DNA from: Clavelina lepadiformis
Taxonomy: Eukaryota > Chordata > Ascidiacea > Aplousobranchia > Clavelinidae
NCBI RefSeq assembly: GCF_947623445.1
Contig: NC_135243.1
Coordinates: forward strand, 6,574,501 to 6,638,500
Direction of reading: 5' to 3'
Length of the DNA stretch: 64,000 nucleotides
Made by a program: the position numbers and the translations under genes. Below, piece after piece: positions 1 through 12,900 of this stretch. The notes under the pieces are model-generated. The model worked only from the letters and a program-made list of their open reading frames with translations. It searched no databases and was not told the DNA's origin. The first letter of the stretch is position 1; the number at the start of each line of letters is the position of its first letter.

Positions 1-1204
1 AGTATATGCGCACTGCTTGTGTTAAATAGAGCTTTGTGGATGATACTGCGATAGATTACGTAGGGTTGCTGAGGCTTCCGTCTCTTTTATTTACGATACT
101 AAAATGTTTTGTTAAATTTTTGGGACGGTTGCTGACATGTGTAAAATTACCCGCAACTCATGAAGGAAGTGTATTGTGCTAGTAGAACCACAACCGTATA
201 TACATAAGTAAGTAAGTAACTTAACATTAGTAACCAGCTTCACGCTACTTCTAAACATCTCTTACGCTCGCTCCGTTTGATCAATTGATAAAAAGGTCTG
301 TATCCCACGGCAAGGAAAAAACTTCATTCGACCCAGCAAATAAACGACATCAATACCGGCAAAAGCATGTGTTTGCACTGCATTGAAAGGTGCATTAAGT
401 GTACCAACAAAACGCCCATGTTTGGATTTAGTTGCCTCGCTTTTGTTAAGTTGAGCGCAGTTTTGTTTTTTTCGGTAATCCCGCCGTTTCTTCCCGATTG
501 TGCAATTAGTAACCAGCGTACTGTTTGCTAACCCTACAGAGTTAATAAGCGTCAAATAAGCGTATTGTGGGAAACCAACAAACCGTGTATGCTATGGTCA
601 GAAACGAACAGACCGTTGTCGCGAACGGATCTCTTGAATGATCTCCTCGACTACAACGAGCCGATAAGAGTTTACAAAAATCGAAAGGGGACAAAACCTA
701 TGAAAGAAGTTGACATTTTTGACCACTTGGCATGCGTTTAATTGTATCGTTTACTCTTTTGTTTCTCGTGGAAAAGCATAAAGCAAAAAAGGAATATTAA
801 ACGAACCTCTTTTTAATTTGGTATTAACTATTAATGATTTGCTATATTTCTAAGGACTACAGTTATTTTTACTTTTTATAGTTTTTGAGAATAAAGATTT
901 TTTTTGGATGACTTCCACCATAAACTTACTTCGACCGAAACGTTTATGTACATTTTATTTAAAGTTTTATGCAAAAATGTTTACAACTATTTCTTTTCCT
1001 TTGCTAGAACTTACTATAATTTAGACACAGTATAGTAATACAGTTGTAAAAAGTATTACGGAATACAGTGAATAATAACATTATATATCAACGATATTTC
1101 TTTCATTGTTTTCACAGAATTTACTTCGTGTATAAACCTATAGTTATTTAAGTAAAGTTCAGTTTTAGAGTCCTTGCTATACGAGAGGTAACTTGCACTA
1201 CGCG
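1..1204. other. Upstream region of the first SLC6 gene, no gene recognised
   Basis: AT-rich sequence. The only longish reading frame (minus, 262-555) starts at TTG, not ATG, and matches no family I know. The last 100 bases are presumably promoter and 5' untranslated sequence of the transporter gene, but I see no clear TATA box. Confidence 0.5.
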
Positions 1205-4200
1205 ATGAGCGACCAGAAAATAAAACAGGATTTAGCCAACGGGAATTCAAACATTGAAATGCAGAATACGTACGTGAATGGCGGGCAAGCTGATTTTGAC
1301 ATTAGAATTCAAACTGACTTCAGCAACGGAGTCAGCAACAAAGCGTTTGAAGATGTCGATCTTGGGACAAAGGGCGACTTAAAGGTGAAAGATGTTGAGG
1401 GATCTTCTGAGGAAGATGGAGGATTTGACATCGGCATGGGCCCTCACATTTCGCAGGAAGAAAAGGGAGGAAGACCGGCGTGGGATAACCAGGTTCAGTT
1501 CCTCCTCGCATGCATAGCCTACGCTGTCGGGCTGGGAAATATATGGCGGTTTCCCTACTTAGCACAGACGTACGGTGGAGGTATAGCAAAAAATTGTATC
1601 TTTAATTTTAGTTTCATAACTTTTATATTTTGATGGTAACTAAAAATCTTTGTACTTAAGAAATAAATTCGCTAATGTATTCACTTTGTGGCTATATTCG
1701 GAAACAATTCTCCATCAAATTGATTTTCAAGATTTATAAAACCTATTCTATTTTAGTTTCATTTTTCAAATGATCTGGGCACGTTATCTACAGTATCAAA
1801 CCGAAACAAAGAGAAAATAAAATGTTCTGATCTAAGCTTCCTATATTTGCTTTATCTTTACTCAGGCGCTTTCATCATTCCTTACATCATCATGCTTGTA
1901 TTTGAGGGAGTACCTCTTTTCCTCCTCGAGCTTGCTGTGGGGCAACGTTTACGTTTAGGGGCTATTGGAGCGTGGTCAACGTTTCACCCTTATCTAGTGG
2001 GAATTGGGGTTGGTAGCATGGTCGTTTCCTTTATGGTTGGCCTCTACTATAACACCATCATTGCCTGGTGCTTTTGGTACATTTGCAACTCATTTACGGT
2101 ACGTTTAAGACACAAACATAGAAGAAAGCTTTATAACTTTATAACTTCATATAAACTTTAACCTTTATAACCTTTGACCTTTATAACTTTACAACTTTTT
2201 AAAATATTATCGTTGTTTTAAAATGTATATCTATAAAACATTAAATACTAACAAGAATCTGTGTGGCGTTTAGGATCCACTGCCATATGCCACTTGCCCA
2301 CTGACCGACAACAACACAGCTTATGTTCAAGAGTGTGCTGAAGCCGGCACCACAAGTTATTTCTGGTACCGCGATACCCTCAATGTTTCTCCTACCATTG
2401 ATGAAACCGGGGGTCTGGTCTGGTGGGTTGTCGTCTGCCTGATTTTGGCCTGGACTGTAATCTGGGTGACCATGATTAAAGGAATTGAAAGCTCGGGCAA
2501 GGTATTTTTTAGTACATTTTCACCGATATTTTGTTATTTCTTATAACTTGTTATATATAACTATCTTATATTAGTAACAGGACTTGTCTCTGTTGGTTTA
2601 AGGTAAACCAGTCTCACTGGAATACCACCTTGCCCTAACTTATACATAAGCCAATAAAATATTTTTTTCATTGCTTAGATACTGTTCATTCTTGATTTGA
2701 TATCGGTGCTGTGTTCATTACGATGTACAATATATAGCTCTATATATATGTATCAGTGTCTTACTCGGTGTCTCATTATAGTACGAGCAATGGAAATTTT
2801 CCTGTCAATATGCTGTGTGTGGACGTTTACTATAAAAATGGCGACAGTGTTTTTAAAATGAATATCTTTCTTGCGGAGCTAATGGAAGTTTTTGACCTAT
2901 ATTTAGCCGTGCTGAGGTTTTGTAGTCTTATTTTTTCAGTGGTCGTTAAATATTGTTTCAAGTAAAGTACATTAGTCAACATTGTTTCCAGCAGAATGAC
3001 TTTGCAAAATCAGGCACCATTAATCATCAATAAAAACGTGATTTAACGCTTAAGCAAACCTTCAAAAAATCTTTTTTTCAAATATCCCAGAAATATCTTT
3101 CAATGTTTGCAAAACGGAAGCTTTTGCTTACGCAACCAAGTTGCATAAAAGCAGAATAATACCAGTGGCGTAACTAGAAAAAATATTTGGGGGGGGAGTG
3201 GGGCCAAATGTTTAATGAGCTCAAGGGAACTACAAAGTGTTTGTATTAAGACACAGCCACCTGATGTAGAAGCCTATAGACACAAAAATTTGGGGAGGGG
3301 GGCATGGCCCCTTCCGCCCGCCCCCCTCGGCTTACGCCTATGAATAATACACGAACGTATTGGGATACATTGGCAGATAATCATAGTTTGTTACTTTGCT
3401 ACATTTTCCCAATGATATCAGAAAGCGTGTTTACCCCATACCTCGTGCAGTTTGTTAAGGACTGCAGTTTGACGACATCAGCCAGTCCTGATTACCGAGT
3501 TGTTTGTGTACTATCTTTTATCCAATGCCTTACGCTTTGTCTTTTTCTCTCAGGTTATGTACGTCACGGCTACTTTTCCTTATCTGGTCCTTTTCATTTT
3601 CCTTGTGCGGGGATTAACGTTGAGAGGTTCATCTGAAGGTGTGAGCTATCTTTTTACTCCGGATGTAAGTATTACAACATTTTTTACAATTCGCTTGGTG
3701 TCGCAATAGAGACAGTTTAAGTCATCAAAGTAAGTAATTTAACTAAGCCAGCATATTAAAAACGTGGAATAAACGTCGAAATCTGATAATACTACGGACG
3801 TGAATTGGAAAATTTAGCAACTTTACGTAGAAGAGTACAGTAGTAAATTCAAACGTTTTGCCTGCGATGGATTTATAGGTTAGCCATTTGTTCGACCTAC
3901 GACTTTAAGGTTGCTTAAAACGAATAAAAGCCTTTGCGTGGACTTGTTAAATATTTAGCGGTAAATTTCGATGAGAGGTTGCATAAGTGGAAAAGTAAGT
4001 TTGCCTTACAATTGCGCTGTTTGAAGAATAATCTTTCAGCAAACATTCAGTACTTTTCCAAAGACATGCAGTATTTTTCCATGACGTGGTAACCGTTATT
4101 GAATTGTGATGGCGTGTCATACGTTAATAATTAGCCAAAACACAACTATTCGTAAACAGACAACAGCGACGTACCACGTGACCTGACCAACCAACTCTCG

Positions 4201-7134
4201 TCAAAGACGATGATTGATGACAACGACAGTGTTCTATAAAAATTTAAGAAAAGTCCCTGACAGTTGGTATGCCAACGTTTTCAAGGTGCTGTAAAATTTC
4301 ATTTTCATTTCAGATTAACGTTTTATCTAATCCAAATGTTTGGTTGGACGCCGCCACACAAATCTTCTTCTCGCTTGGCCTGGGCTTTGGTGGCGTCATT
4401 GCTTTTGCCAGTTACAACCCGAAGAAACAAGATTGCCAAAGGGACGCGATCATTATTGCACTCACTAATTCCTTTACGTCCATTTTTGCTTCCATCGTGA
4501 TATTTGCCGTGTTGGGCTACAAAGCCACTGTCCAGTATGAGACATGCTTAGACGGGTGAGATCTTTTTCACTTGAAATTTTTTTCTAAAATTATATGATA
4601 TTTAAGTAAAACATCTCAATACCTGAGGACGGCGATTTATAGTTTTAGAGTTAGTTTACAGTATAAGTTTACAATAACTTTACAATAGGGTTATACACAT
4701 AATTTCTTACTTTATGAAGATCCTTTGTTAGGAAAGGTATCTGTATTAAGACTGTGACATTATTAACCAACCCTTCATCACCCTACACAGTGAAATTTGT
4801 GTCTATTGCAGTAACATTGAAATCCTGCTAAACGCCTATGATCTTCCTGAGGGTAACATTACTTATGATAACTACGACGAAGAAGTGATTGCTCTGAATG
4901 GGAGCACAAATTGGGAAAATCAAGCAGTCTACGTAGAATCATTGAATTTAAGTGACAAATGCGACCTTCAAGCAATTCTAAGTGAGGTAAGATTATACGA
5001 TAGGGTTATCTCACTATTACTCTCTATTCTTTACACACAAACACACACACATGCGCATATGCCCAGATCTTTACTTATCGCTTTGATAATATTTTCACAT
5101 TAATTTTTTAGGCTTCTCAAGGCACCGGCTTAGCCTTTATCGTTTTTACGGAAGCAATCATCAATATGCCCGGAAGTCCTGTGTGGTCGGTTCTTTTCTT
5201 TCTCATGCTCTTGTCTCTCGGACTTGGATCAATGTTTGGAACTGTAGAAGGAGTAGTTACACCTTTGTTTGACCTTGGTTTGAAAATACCAAAGCCGGTA
5301 TTAACTGGTATGTTGTATTATCATTTGAGAATGCATGCAAGTGTTAAGGTACCTGTGCCTAATAAGGCCCGGTCGCTAATAAGGCCCATTGCTCATATTT
5401 CGCAAACCGGTGCAAATAAATGAAAAATTTTATCCCTATAAAAAAACTAATATAAATTCATGATGATTTACCAGATTTCATCCTTGTCACGTGATCAACC
5501 GATTCGCTTGAGCACAACAAAAATTTGATATTTGCAGTTAAGTTGGTTTTGTTAATTTAGAAAAAAAGTAAGTGAGAATTTGGCCGGTTAAATGAACTGC
5601 TGTCAGCCGGCTGAAGTTTTCATGTAACAACGTTTTTTTGCTAAAATTTTCTGATAATAAAAATGTGACATTTTTTTCGTGGATGCCGTGGATGCATGCC
5701 GGTGACCCCCCCGCCTGCTGCACCTATGCTGATGGGTCGCATTCCTTTAAGTTTTCAACCCACGTTTGTTGGTCGTTGTCTTACACAAATTGGTGGTTGC
5801 TGTCTTGTTTTATTTGCTTAATACGATTTTTCAGCTATGTTTTGAAGCAAAATACTCACAAAATTGGTGGGCCTTATTAGGAGCCTATGCTCCTAACAAG
5901 GGCCATTTTTCGGAATTTTTAATTTCTTTATAAAAAATTTTTGGGGGGTTGTCAGGTATTGTGGTTTTAATATGTTGTAGTCATATACTCTCACCAATAG
6001 AATACGATTTTTCAGTCTATTCTCATTTGTGGTTCTTGAGTTATTTTCAAAAAAGTGTTAGGTGGGCCTTATTTGGTACAGGTACCTTATTCAAAATGGT
6101 TTACCAACTACACTACGGCACTTAAGAGAGGTTGTTAAGTTTATTACTGTGCATATTTTTCCCGTATAGGATTGGTATGTCTGGTCTCCTGTGTAATTGG
6201 GTTGATGTTTTGCACTCGATCCGGGAACTACTGGTTGGATATCTTCAATTCTTATGCTGGTTCCATACCACTGCTGGTTATTGCTTTCTTCGAAATCACC
6301 GTAGTTTGTTGGGCATATGGCATTAAAAAGTAAGTCAATTCAAATATGTTTATTTCAGCTTAACTTTTTTTTTAAAACGTTTAGGCAACAAATCGTCTAA
6401 AGTTTCTAAACCTAAGCCTTTTTCCAACATGACGTGATTTAGGCCTAATTGGCGTTGGCCTATATCAGTTTTGACAGAGACCTTGAATGGATGTACGGTG
6501 CGCCCAAGACTATTCCAGGGTGGTGCTTGCATTACTATTTCCGCGCTTGCTGGCTTGTCATCTCTCCCGTCATCCTTCTGGTCGTGCTAGGAGCCTACAT
6601 TTATACGACTGCAGCAAGCACGCTGACCTATGATGGATGGAACAGCGACGTAAATATTTAGAGTAGATTTAGGATTAATAAGAGCAACAGATATACAGTA
6701 TTATATAGTTAGCTTTCTTTTTTGGTTTTGGAAAAGTTTTTTAACTTTCTCCCGAAGAAATATTTCTATAATTTCCATTTTTTGCCTTTGCTTGTTTTGG
6801 TTGTTTTGTTTCCTTAACAAAATCTTTACAATCATTTTGTTTTCAGAAAAATAACCTAAAAAATCAAATTGTAAGGGAGCACACACATTACTGACCACTT
6901 TATTATCATTTAAAGGGCACTACGACCGAAGGGCTGGAGTATCCTTGGTTTGCGACGATGGTGATCATTTTGCTTCTTATTCTTCCCATTGTTTGGATTC
7001 CCATTATTTGGGTATTCCGTGTCATCAAGCAAAACTTTTTCAGCAGAGAAAATATGGAAGGTATCCTAATTGAGAAGAAATGGAAGGATAGTTTGAGCGA
7101 GCTTTGCTTTTGCATATTGTACATATTGTACTAA
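1205..7134 (+). CDS. SLC6A-like: SLC6-family Na+-dependent neutral amino acid transporter, B0AT type (gene 1)
   Basis: Ten coding exons: 1205-1580, 1866-2098, 2274-2501, 3554-3664, 4314-4555, 4812-4986, 5112-5307, 6170-6329, 6478-6649, 6916-7134. They keep one frame and give about 703 residues, usual for SLC6. The protein opens with an acidic cytosolic tail of about 89 residues, then RPAWDNQ and the TM1 signature [10 protein letters not shown], where sodium and substrate bind in this family. TM3 has LYYNTIIAW, the extracellular loop DPLPYATCP, then [15 protein letters not shown] and [13 protein letters not shown]. These motifs point to the SLC6A15/17/18/19/20 branch (plasma-membrane or vesicular uptake of neutral amino acids), not the monoamine or GABA branch. 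ATG 1205 is the first ATG in frame. All introns are GT-AG. The last exon could be longer or shorter: a GT at 7061 might be a donor to an unseen exon, and the tail as read is short. Substrate is inferred from family only. Confidence 0.9.
3163..3342. mobile_element. hAT-type MITE in intron 3 of SLC6 gene 1
   Basis: 180-bp element with imperfect inverted ends (CAGTGGCGTAACTAG at the left, GCTTACGCCTATG at the right). It is flanked by a perfect 8-bp target duplication AATAATAC at 3155-3162 and 3343-3350, the hallmark of hAT transposition. No coding capacity; the interior is G-rich then C-rich. Confidence 0.85.
5347..6087. mobile_element. 741-bp TA-flanked MITE in intron 7 of SLC6 gene 1
   Basis: Inverted ends AGGTACCTGTGCCTAATAAG at the left, mirrored on the right as CTTATTTGGTACAGGTACCT, with TA on both sides (5345-5346 and 6088-6089). 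Extra copies of the TAATAAGGCCC word lie inside near both ends. The element makes up most of the 862-bp intron. TA target use suggests a Tc1/mariner-type or related DNA transposon; no transposase is left. Confidence 0.75.
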
Positions 7135-9928
7135 ACATCCTGTTTTGTGCCACATTATTTTGTATTATGTGGTGGAAAAAACTGTCCTCCTTTAAGGTGA
7201 ACTGCTCGTACTTTTTCATTGTTTTTGTTTTATTTTTGGTGAAGTTAGTGCTGACTAAGATTTGAAAAGAACTTGGTGATGGTTTCTCGACTCTGTCTAG
7301 CAAAAATTGCCTCTGGTACACTTTTCTTGAATTGAAATAATAATGTAGGCCTAACTGACATTATATAGTGTTCTAGATGTTTTCTATCAAACTACTAACT
7401 TCATCGAGTACAGAAACTCTTTTCGTTAAAGATGATATAGAAATGTAAACGCAAATTTTCTAGATGTAAATCCAACAGCAAAAACAACTTTTCTTTTCGC
7501 CTTAAAGTTTTTCCTTTGTTTGTTCAAATGCATTTGCAAACACAGGCAAGTTTACCAAGCTTATCCATTATACAAGCTTACTTAAACCTTTTAGTTATCA
7601 CACTTATTCAACAATAAGACTTCTTTTTTTATGGTTTCTGATTTTCCAAAGAACAACAGTAGTTTATACATCAGATGTAAAAGATATATACCTCTAAAAA
7701 TAAACTTTCAAACCTATAAAAACAAACTTTACTTGGTGTGGTAAACGACGTGGAATTTTTTGGTTTTTATGCAATCACTTTTATTGTTAACCTAACTTAT
7801 ACAATGAACGATTTTTAGTAGTTTATTTTCGATCCTTTGTTTTGATACTTTTAATTCTTTGGGTTTTACAATTACTGTATTTGAAATGTTTACTTACGTT
7901 TTTCTATACGTATTTGCTCTCGTTAATTTTTATTGTATTCTGACATCCGTTTATCACGTCATTAAAGAACACCTGCAAATTTGCTACATACTGTGATGCT
8001 GAGTGTTGGGCCACCTAATAAGGTACCTAATATTATGAGTGAAAGAAAAATCTTACTCATGATAGTAAGTATATTAGAAAATAGAAAACACCATCACTAA
8101 CCTATATTATTGGAAATTTTCAAGTTGATGATTGATGAATTAACATTTTGTTATTCAGTTATTTGCTACGGAGTCATAGCCTGTGTTTGATGAACTTATT
8201 CATAGCGGACCATTACGTATAACCTTGTTACGATAATTGTTTACGAAGTACAAGACAATCTACGAATAACCCGTTGTACTTACAGTAGCACAACAACACG
8301 ATTTTGCGGCTACGTGACAAACCTTTTCCAGCAACCTATTTGTCATAATTGTACCAAGATGACAAATATCATTTTGTTTGAACTTATCACACAGGAATGG
8401 GGGAAGAAATTTAAAGTTCAAAGGTACAGACAAACGTTAAATAAAAAGCAATTTGTAAATTCAGTTAATTAAACTTAAATTATTCAACACATGCAACACA
8501 ATTAACTATACGTGTGTACAATGTAACCTTAAAATAATAAATGTTACTTTAATATATATATCCAGACATGAAACTAAGAGTTAACTTTAGAGACAAATGT
8601 CCAACGGATCTGAACAAATACGTAAGCCTCCGAGGAAATGTAAACAAACACATCATTTAGCTGTTGCTGTAAACATCTTCAGCGATGTTACAGCGCAGGC
8701 TACATATTCTACAGTATTTGCAAACTGGAACATAAATACAGAAAGTAGCTAAAGTCTTGTTTATACTCAACAATCTTGTTTCAGCGTTCTTTAAAGCTCC
8801 ACTGAAAACCTTCCTTCTGCTGAAATATCAAATGCATTGCGGTGTTCAGAATAGAGCTGCGTCTATAAATAAGCCTAGTTTATTTGAAAAATCAATTAAA
8901 TAGCCTGTTGCAAGACAGCTAATGTTACTTGGGTTTACTTCCATATGCTTAAAACTCCATAAACAGAATTTTTGTTTTTAAACTTTGCGTCGAATACAGT
9001 ATGTTCCGCTTTGTTTTCGAGTTTGATAAAGACTGCAAATATTTACCACCCTCCTATCCGATATAACTATAAACCTCCATATAAAAAGTTAATGTTACCA
9101 TGAACAATGAAACCACGGATGTAAGAGGAGTGTGAACTGTATTTACAATAGATGCTCAATCAATCAAAGATTATATTATATAAAAAGATTAAAAGTTGGT
9201 TTAACTCTTTGTTTGCGTCTTGTATAAAAGGTAGTCATGAAAACCGGGTAAACACACTTTTCTTGGGGTTCTCCAACTTTATCTTGATAAATGCTGTTAT
9301 AAAGAAGAATCGCTTTCTCATTGAGGCAATGGAGTGATTTTAACTGATATTGGTTTCCGTGAAAGGCAGTTTTTAATATTGCGAGTAGTATTTTATTTCA
9401 CTTTTCTTGGAAACTTTTCTTTTTCTCAAACTTGTTTTCGTTTGGTTGTTTCATCTTAAAAAAAAGATAAATTTAACTTTGCCATTATAAAACTGTATAT
9501 TTTCAGGTTTGCCTTACTTAGTTACGGTAGCAATACAAGGAGGTCTTACAAATCATGTTAACAAGAGCAACATAGTTGACATCGCTCGAAGCTACTGAGT
9601 GACATCACTTGGTGAAGCATTAAACAAGGAGATAACAAAAATAATATTAAAATATTAGACCGGAATTGCAAAGTTAACTCTTAAATATAAGGATAAAAAT
9701 CAGTTATGTAATATAGACTGAAAGCTCCGTAGTTGTGGGGTATTTAACAAATTTTGAGTTTTGGTTTTTACATAATATATAAATCAAGATGCTGTCTTAT
9801 AAGAAATGAATAAGAAATACGCTCCCTAATAAAGATAGTTAACTATTTTCTGAAATTTTTCAAGAGCCAAGCATACATAGCAAACATAGCATTTGCAAGA
9901 AAAATTAATCTAAAACCTTAGTTCAAGC
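7135..9928. other. Intergenic DNA between the two SLC6 genes
   Basis: 2.8 kb of AT-rich sequence holding the 3' untranslated region of gene 1 and upstream DNA of gene 2. No conserved coding frame, RNA gene or bounded transposon is visible. A short stretch near 8015-8035 (GGCCACCTAATAAGGTACCT) resembles the ends of the 5347-6087 element and may be a scrap of the same family. Confidence 0.5.
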
Positions 9929-12900
9929 ATGAACGAAGATGAAGAGCGGCCCCAGTGGGATAACAAGGCTCAGTTTCTTTTGACTTGTATCGGATTCGCC
10001 GTGGGTTTGGGCAATGTTTGGCGCTTTCCGTATCAACTACAAAGCAATGGCGGGGGTAAGTATAAAGAAACTTCATTGATTTGTCTTACCTTTAGATATG
10101 TTGGGCAAACAGCTTGCAGTCAGCCATGATGGGAATGCGGTTTTATATCAAGAATAGCGTAATATCATCACCGGAATTAATTCAAAATTACCTGATTAAC
10201 TCCAGCTAGACAATACCTGCATATTTTCCATACATATCTATAATTATACAGTGTTGATCTAGATTCTTTGATGAAAATGTAATATGTACGACCGTCATGG
10301 TACTTTCAGGTGCCTTTCTTATCCCCTACTTGATCATGCTGGTATTTGAGGGAATTCCTCTACTGTACGTGGAGCTCACCGTTGGTCAGTGGTTGCGAAA
10401 GGGTAGCATGGGAGCTTGGATAAAGATAAACCCCTTTCTGAAAGGCAAGTAAAATATGTGCACAGTTATCAAATATTTGAGACGCACAGAGAAATTTGAA
10501 AGAAATCTATTCGGCAAGGAAGAATTACAAAATATGTTGTCGGCTTTATTTTCAAATTTTAAAATTTAAATTGCTTTCAATTTACAAGCATAAAGCAAAC
10601 GAATATATTTGTTCAGTTCTTCTCTTAAATGAGATACATTCTTTGTAAGAGCTGTACAAGCTTCTTCATAAGTCACGTTTTAAATCCAATCGCACTTTTC
10701 AAATTGACTACAATTGGACTACAACAATGCACTATACAATTTTGTGGTCAAATTGGTTAGGAAAACGCCTGAACCAATTCAGATCTAAAAAAAGCAATTC
10801 ACGTATATAAAAGCATTTATTTTGCTAACCTTTGTGTACATAGGTCTTTTGCATAATAAAAAATATTTAGAAAAAAATGTAGCACAGTTTAAAATTTAAA
10901 TTTAAAAAAGTACGCTTTACATAAGCTTATGTACAAGTATTTATTTCGTTAAACTTTTTGTATAGGTCTTGGAATTTGCAGTCTCTTTGTATCGTTTTTA
11001 GTCGGCATGTACTACAACACAATCATAGCGTGGTGCTTGTATTACTTGTGTAACTCTTTCCAGGTAACAAACTTTTACATTTTATCCTCTACTTCCTACA
11101 CAGGAAACTGCCTGGCGTCACGCGTAGACAGATTATAAATATCGTTAAAAGTCTTTGTTTAAAAAACTCACCTGATGATCAAATGAACCATTGACTTTGT
11201 TTTTTGCTTTCATGTTTTCATGCTTTCATGCTTGCCGTTCATGCTTTGCTTTATAATTTCCTTTCTATTATGTTTTCCAATCTGAAATGTAAAGTTTAAA
11301 TTACACTTGATTAAGAAAGTTATGATTAAACGTCTATTGAACAAAACTAACCTGCTGCTCAGGATCCACTTCCATGGAAGAGTTGTCCTGTTGTAAACGG
11401 AACCTCCTATATAACGGAATGTCAGAAGAGCTCATCTTCGGAGTACTTCTGGTATCGGGAAACTTTACATATCACATCCAGCATTGAAGTCTCTGGAGGA
11501 ATTCAAACCCATCTACTTGCGACTATGATCCTTGCGTGGATGATAGTGGCTCTTTGTCTCATCAAGGGAATAGCGTCTTCTGGAAAGGTGAAGCCGTTTT
11601 TTGCCATAGGAACAAAACTTCAAAGTTTTCTGTTTACAATTATCATGACCATTTTTTATCATGTTTTAATGCTACTATTTACAACGTTTTATAAGAGAAA
11701 ATACGGGATAGTGTATAACATAGTGTACTGTACATAAGCAGAGCTTACTGTTGTAAAATAATTATTCAGAATTCAAAAAGTGTTTGGTTGGCCGTTGTTT
11801 TGTTAGGGCAAAGTGCAAGGTGCAAAGTGCAAAGTGCAAAGTGCAAATAACCTACAGCACATGTGTAAATGCACCTGCAGCATCACAGCGTTATTTTGTT
11901 TACGAGCCGATTTAAACATGCGAAACACGCCAAAAGTGCATCTACCTTTATAAGAGTTTATTGTTCTCAGCATTTCATAAAACGAAAACGATGTTAGCCA
12001 ATACTCTATTATGTTACTCTGCAAAATCAGTTTTGTTGGTGGTAAGTTGGTGTGAGACCAAAATGTGATCACAAGTGCTTGGTATCACCATACAGTGGAT
12101 ACTGCAATTACAAGTATATTGGTGCAAAATTGTTTTACATATGCTGCTACTTTGTTATCAATTTGTTTTATCCTTGGACTTAGAATTCTTTCCATTTGCA
12201 TCCATAGGTCGTTTACGTGACAGCGACCTTTCCATATCTCGTTTTGTTTTGTTTCCTGGTTCGTGGCGTCACATTGCGAGGAGCATCGACCGGTTTGCGT
12301 TACTTGTTCAACCCCAAGGTGAGACTGGTTTCTTTTTTCTTGCTCAAATTCGCTTTTTTGTTTTCTGTTTGCTTCTTCGAGTTCTTTTATCATTGCTGTG
12401 TAAAAGGGTGTTTCGAAAGGAAGTGATAATCTGATACTTGCAATGACCTAAAAGAAACAGCGCAAAATCTTTACGACTATCACAAACAAAAAGATTTGAC
12501 GTAACAGCATTAAACTTTTAAGGTTGATGATTCAGCTGCTTTTTTGGTTTTGTCGGAAGGGATCGTAAATGTACGGTTAAATGTTTGGGGTTACTGACAC
12601 GACAAACACTTCTTCTTAAAAAAATCATTTAGTTTATAACTTTGTCAAGCTAAAGCGCTCTTTTGAATGCGTATACTTTTTCTTATTCTTTATTGTTTTA
12701 AGCTGTCTAGTCTACAACATAAATTGTTGTACTATGTACGTATAAAGTTTGCTAATTGTCACTTTCACAACCGTAATGTAGACAATATTTTTAACGTTAA
12801 TGCTTCACTTGTTTGCTTGTTGCCGTCGATCGAATGTGTATTGTTAAAAATTTCATACGGTTGCTATCAAAGCAACATGGGCTTGGATCATATTTATTTT

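Noticed and set aside
262-555. 97-codon minus-strand frame as a gene
   Set aside because: Opens at TTG, no recognisable domain, no splice partners.
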